A stretch of 64,000 nt of DNA, taken from assembly GCF_002723975.1 (NCBI RefSeq), contig NZ_BEWO01000003.1:153462-217461 (forward strand), in the 5' to 3' direction. The DNA is from Gluconobacter japonicus (lineage in GTDB: Bacteria; Pseudomonadota; Alphaproteobacteria; Acetobacterales; Acetobacteraceae). Positions 63,019-64,000 of the stretch are shown here, piece after piece (the stretch's first letter is position 1; each line of letters begins with the position of its first letter). Made by a program: the position numbers and the translations under genes. A model generated the notes under the pieces. That model was not told the origin of the DNA, ran no database searches, and worked only from the letters and a program-made list of their open reading frames with translations.

Positions 63019-63816
63019 TCAGTTTCCCTCGTCCTGCCGACGGATCAACTCCAGGTAATTTTCCAGCCTGTTCTTTTCCAGATCGATCAGAAGAGGATTA
63101 TTTGCAAAGGGCTCTAATAACGATTTGATTTCTTCTAAAAAAGGATGGTTCTTCGAGACGATAACACCTAAGCCGAACACACCTGGTATTGACAGGAACT
63201 CGACTTCATCCACTCGGCCATCCGCAATAAAATCTTCTATAGCGGTTCGGACACCATTTTTTTCGCCTCCAGACTGATGAGCCCAAGCAAAAGCACCCGC
63301 TCCCCTGAAACCTCCAGAAATTAGATCAGCCTGTTCAGGCACTGTCCCCAATTCCCAGCTATAATCATGAAGAAAATTTTCCGGAATAGAGGATGGATCG
63401 TAATACAGGTCACGCCGACCGGATGGCCAATCAACATCGTGGACAAATGCTAAAAATGGTTTCCCATCTCGTTTTGACACTTTGTCAATCAATGATAGCT
63501 CATTAAATACCGTATACCAATTATGGTCACCATCGACAAACCACACATCAATGCAATCAATATTGAAAATTGCATTGAGACTTTTATCCTTTATGAAAGA
63601 TATATTTTCTTTATTTATTAATTTTTCATAAAAATTATTATCCGGGCACGGGTCTATACAAATGATGTGACCATGATTTTCATCTGCATACTCAAGAAGT
63701 ATAGACGTGTTTCCACCAAGCTCGGAACCAATCTCACAGATTTTTCTAGCACCAGTCATTTTAAGGACTGGAAGATAAATACTAGAAAAATGCGCCATTG
63801 AATGAATAAGGAACAT
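63019..63816 (-). CDS. Class I SAM-dependent methyltransferase-like protein (AT-rich)
   Basis: This 265-residue protein has the SAM motif EIGSELGGNTSILLEY, then IICIDPCPD and the acidic motif VWFVDGDHNWYTVFNEL. These match methyltransferase 24-like and cephalosporin-hydroxylase-like families that modify sugars or small molecules in surface polysaccharide loci. The base composition is visibly AT-rich compared with the rest of the window. Stop codons TAA TAA of the upstream gene end just before its ATG at 63816. It converges with the retropepsin gene. Confidence 0.75.
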   Translation of the reverse strand: MFLIHSMAHFSSIYLPVLKMTGARKICEIGSELGGNTSILLEYADENHGHIICIDPCPDNNFYEKLINKENISFIKDKSLNAIFNIDCIDVWFVDGDHNWYTVFNELSLIDKVSKRDGKPFLAFVHDVDWPSGRRDLYYDPSSIPENFLHDYSWELGTVPEQADLISGGFRGAGAFAWAHQSGGEKNGVRTAIEDFIADGRVDEVEFLSIPGVFGLGVIVSKNHPFLEEIKSLLEPFANNPLLIDLEKNRLENYLELIRRQDEGN

Positions 63817-63819
63817 TTA

Positions 63820-64000
63820 TTAATTCCGATCGTAAACAAAATCAGAAAGTTTATTGATACGAGAATGACCAAATATAGGAGTTAAAATAGATCGTGCGAT
63901 TCTATTATGCCAACTTCTCTGTATGTTTTTCGCGCCCTCCGTAACAAAATCTAATTTACTCTCTTGTGAGAAATGTTTTTCTTCAACGAGAGATTCCACC
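63820..64000 (-). CDS. C-terminal end of an unknown protein, cut by the right edge
   Basis: On the minus strand the frame stays open from the right edge to a TAA at 63820-63822, coding 59 residues. The end reads AKNIQRSWHNRIARSI, LTPIFGHSRINKL and SDFVYDRN. A second TAA at 63817-63819 precedes the ATG of the methyltransferase gene. No stop occurs in 59 codons of AT-rich DNA, and the TAA-TAA-ATG junction suggests a true operon. The family cannot be named from this part. Confidence 0.6.
   Translation of the reverse strand, partial: VESLVEEKHFSQESKLDFVTEGAKNIQRSWHNRIARSILTPIFGHSRINKLSDFVYDRN

Noticed and set aside
1..64000. CRISPR arrays, insertion sequences, tRNA and rRNA genes
   Set aside because: I found no regularly spaced direct repeats, no transposase, and no cloverleaf-like or rRNA-like sequence in any gap. 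Almost all intergenic gaps are under 350 bases. A systematic scan (tRNAscan-SE, Infernal, ISfinder) was not possible.

Overview
The window reads as a piece of an alphaproteobacterial chromosome, most likely from an acetic acid bacterium (Acetobacteraceae, Gluconobacter-like). This is an inference from gene content: an alphaproteobacterial flagellar set (fliL, fliM, a DUF6468 gene, a MotE-like gene), a 41-residue ribosomal protein L36 with a single cysteine, a PriA/XerC head-to-head pair, an OpgG/OpgH pair, and moderately high GC with many GTG and TTG starts. I saw no rRNA, tRNA, CRISPR array, insertion sequence or phage block. Nearly every base is in a gene or a short intergenic gap, so this is mostly ordinary chromosome.

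Layout. 1-4.1 kb: an RND multidrug efflux pump (cut by the left edge) with its adaptor and a divergent TetR repressor, with a clear palindromic operator between them. 4.1-9.4 kb: a flagellar operon on the minus strand (fliL, fliM, DUF6468, MotE-like, and a large exported helical-repeat protein), with a lytic transglycosylase/SPOR lipoprotein divergent from it. 10.9-12.3 kb: asparagine permease ansP. 12.4-17.7 kb: a tightly overlapping phosphate operon pstC-pstA-pstB-phoU-phoB-phoR that lacks pstS, with a Pho-box-like site upstream. 18-32.6 kb: an envelope/glycan region with a double GT2 glycosyltransferase, dps, a GT4 glycosyltransferase, a ChW-like protein of unknown function, a GT2-GT4 fusion, a Sel1-repeat protein, and a type I secretion pair (HlyD-family adaptor and an ABC exporter with a degenerate C39 domain). 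33-34.4 kb: selO.

34.8-39.3 kb: a biotin operon bioA-bioF-(BioH-like esterase)-bioC-bioD joined by 4- or 8-base overlaps, without bioB. 39.5-43.2 kb: opgG and opgH for osmoregulated periplasmic glucan. 43.2-51.3 kb: an HxlR regulator divergent from a short-chain dehydrogenase, a DUF2501 protein, oligopeptidase B, a lipid-linked sugar flippase divergent from a CDP-glycerol-transferase-like enzyme (with a perfect 26-bp palindrome between them), and a secreted lipase. 51.5-54.6 kb: an AaeAB-like aromatic-acid efflux set (FUSC protein, DUF1656, HlyD adaptor). 54.8-58.8 kb: small exported proteins, rpmJ, and a TonB-dependent siderophore receptor behind a Fur-box-like site. 58.9-63 kb: priA, xerC and a two-domain retropepsin-like protein. 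63.0 kb to the right edge: visibly AT-rich sequence with a methyltransferase and the end of another gene, which looks like the border of an acquired surface-polysaccharide locus.

The themes are envelope and export: four transport or efflux systems, at least five sugar-transfer enzymes, and phosphate and iron acquisition. The best candidate for something undescribed is the 23.1-32.6 kb block, where a type I exporter with no visible cargo sits beside glycosyltransferases and a ChW-like protein. All coordinates and motifs were read by eye. Family assignments rest on recognised motifs, not on database searches.
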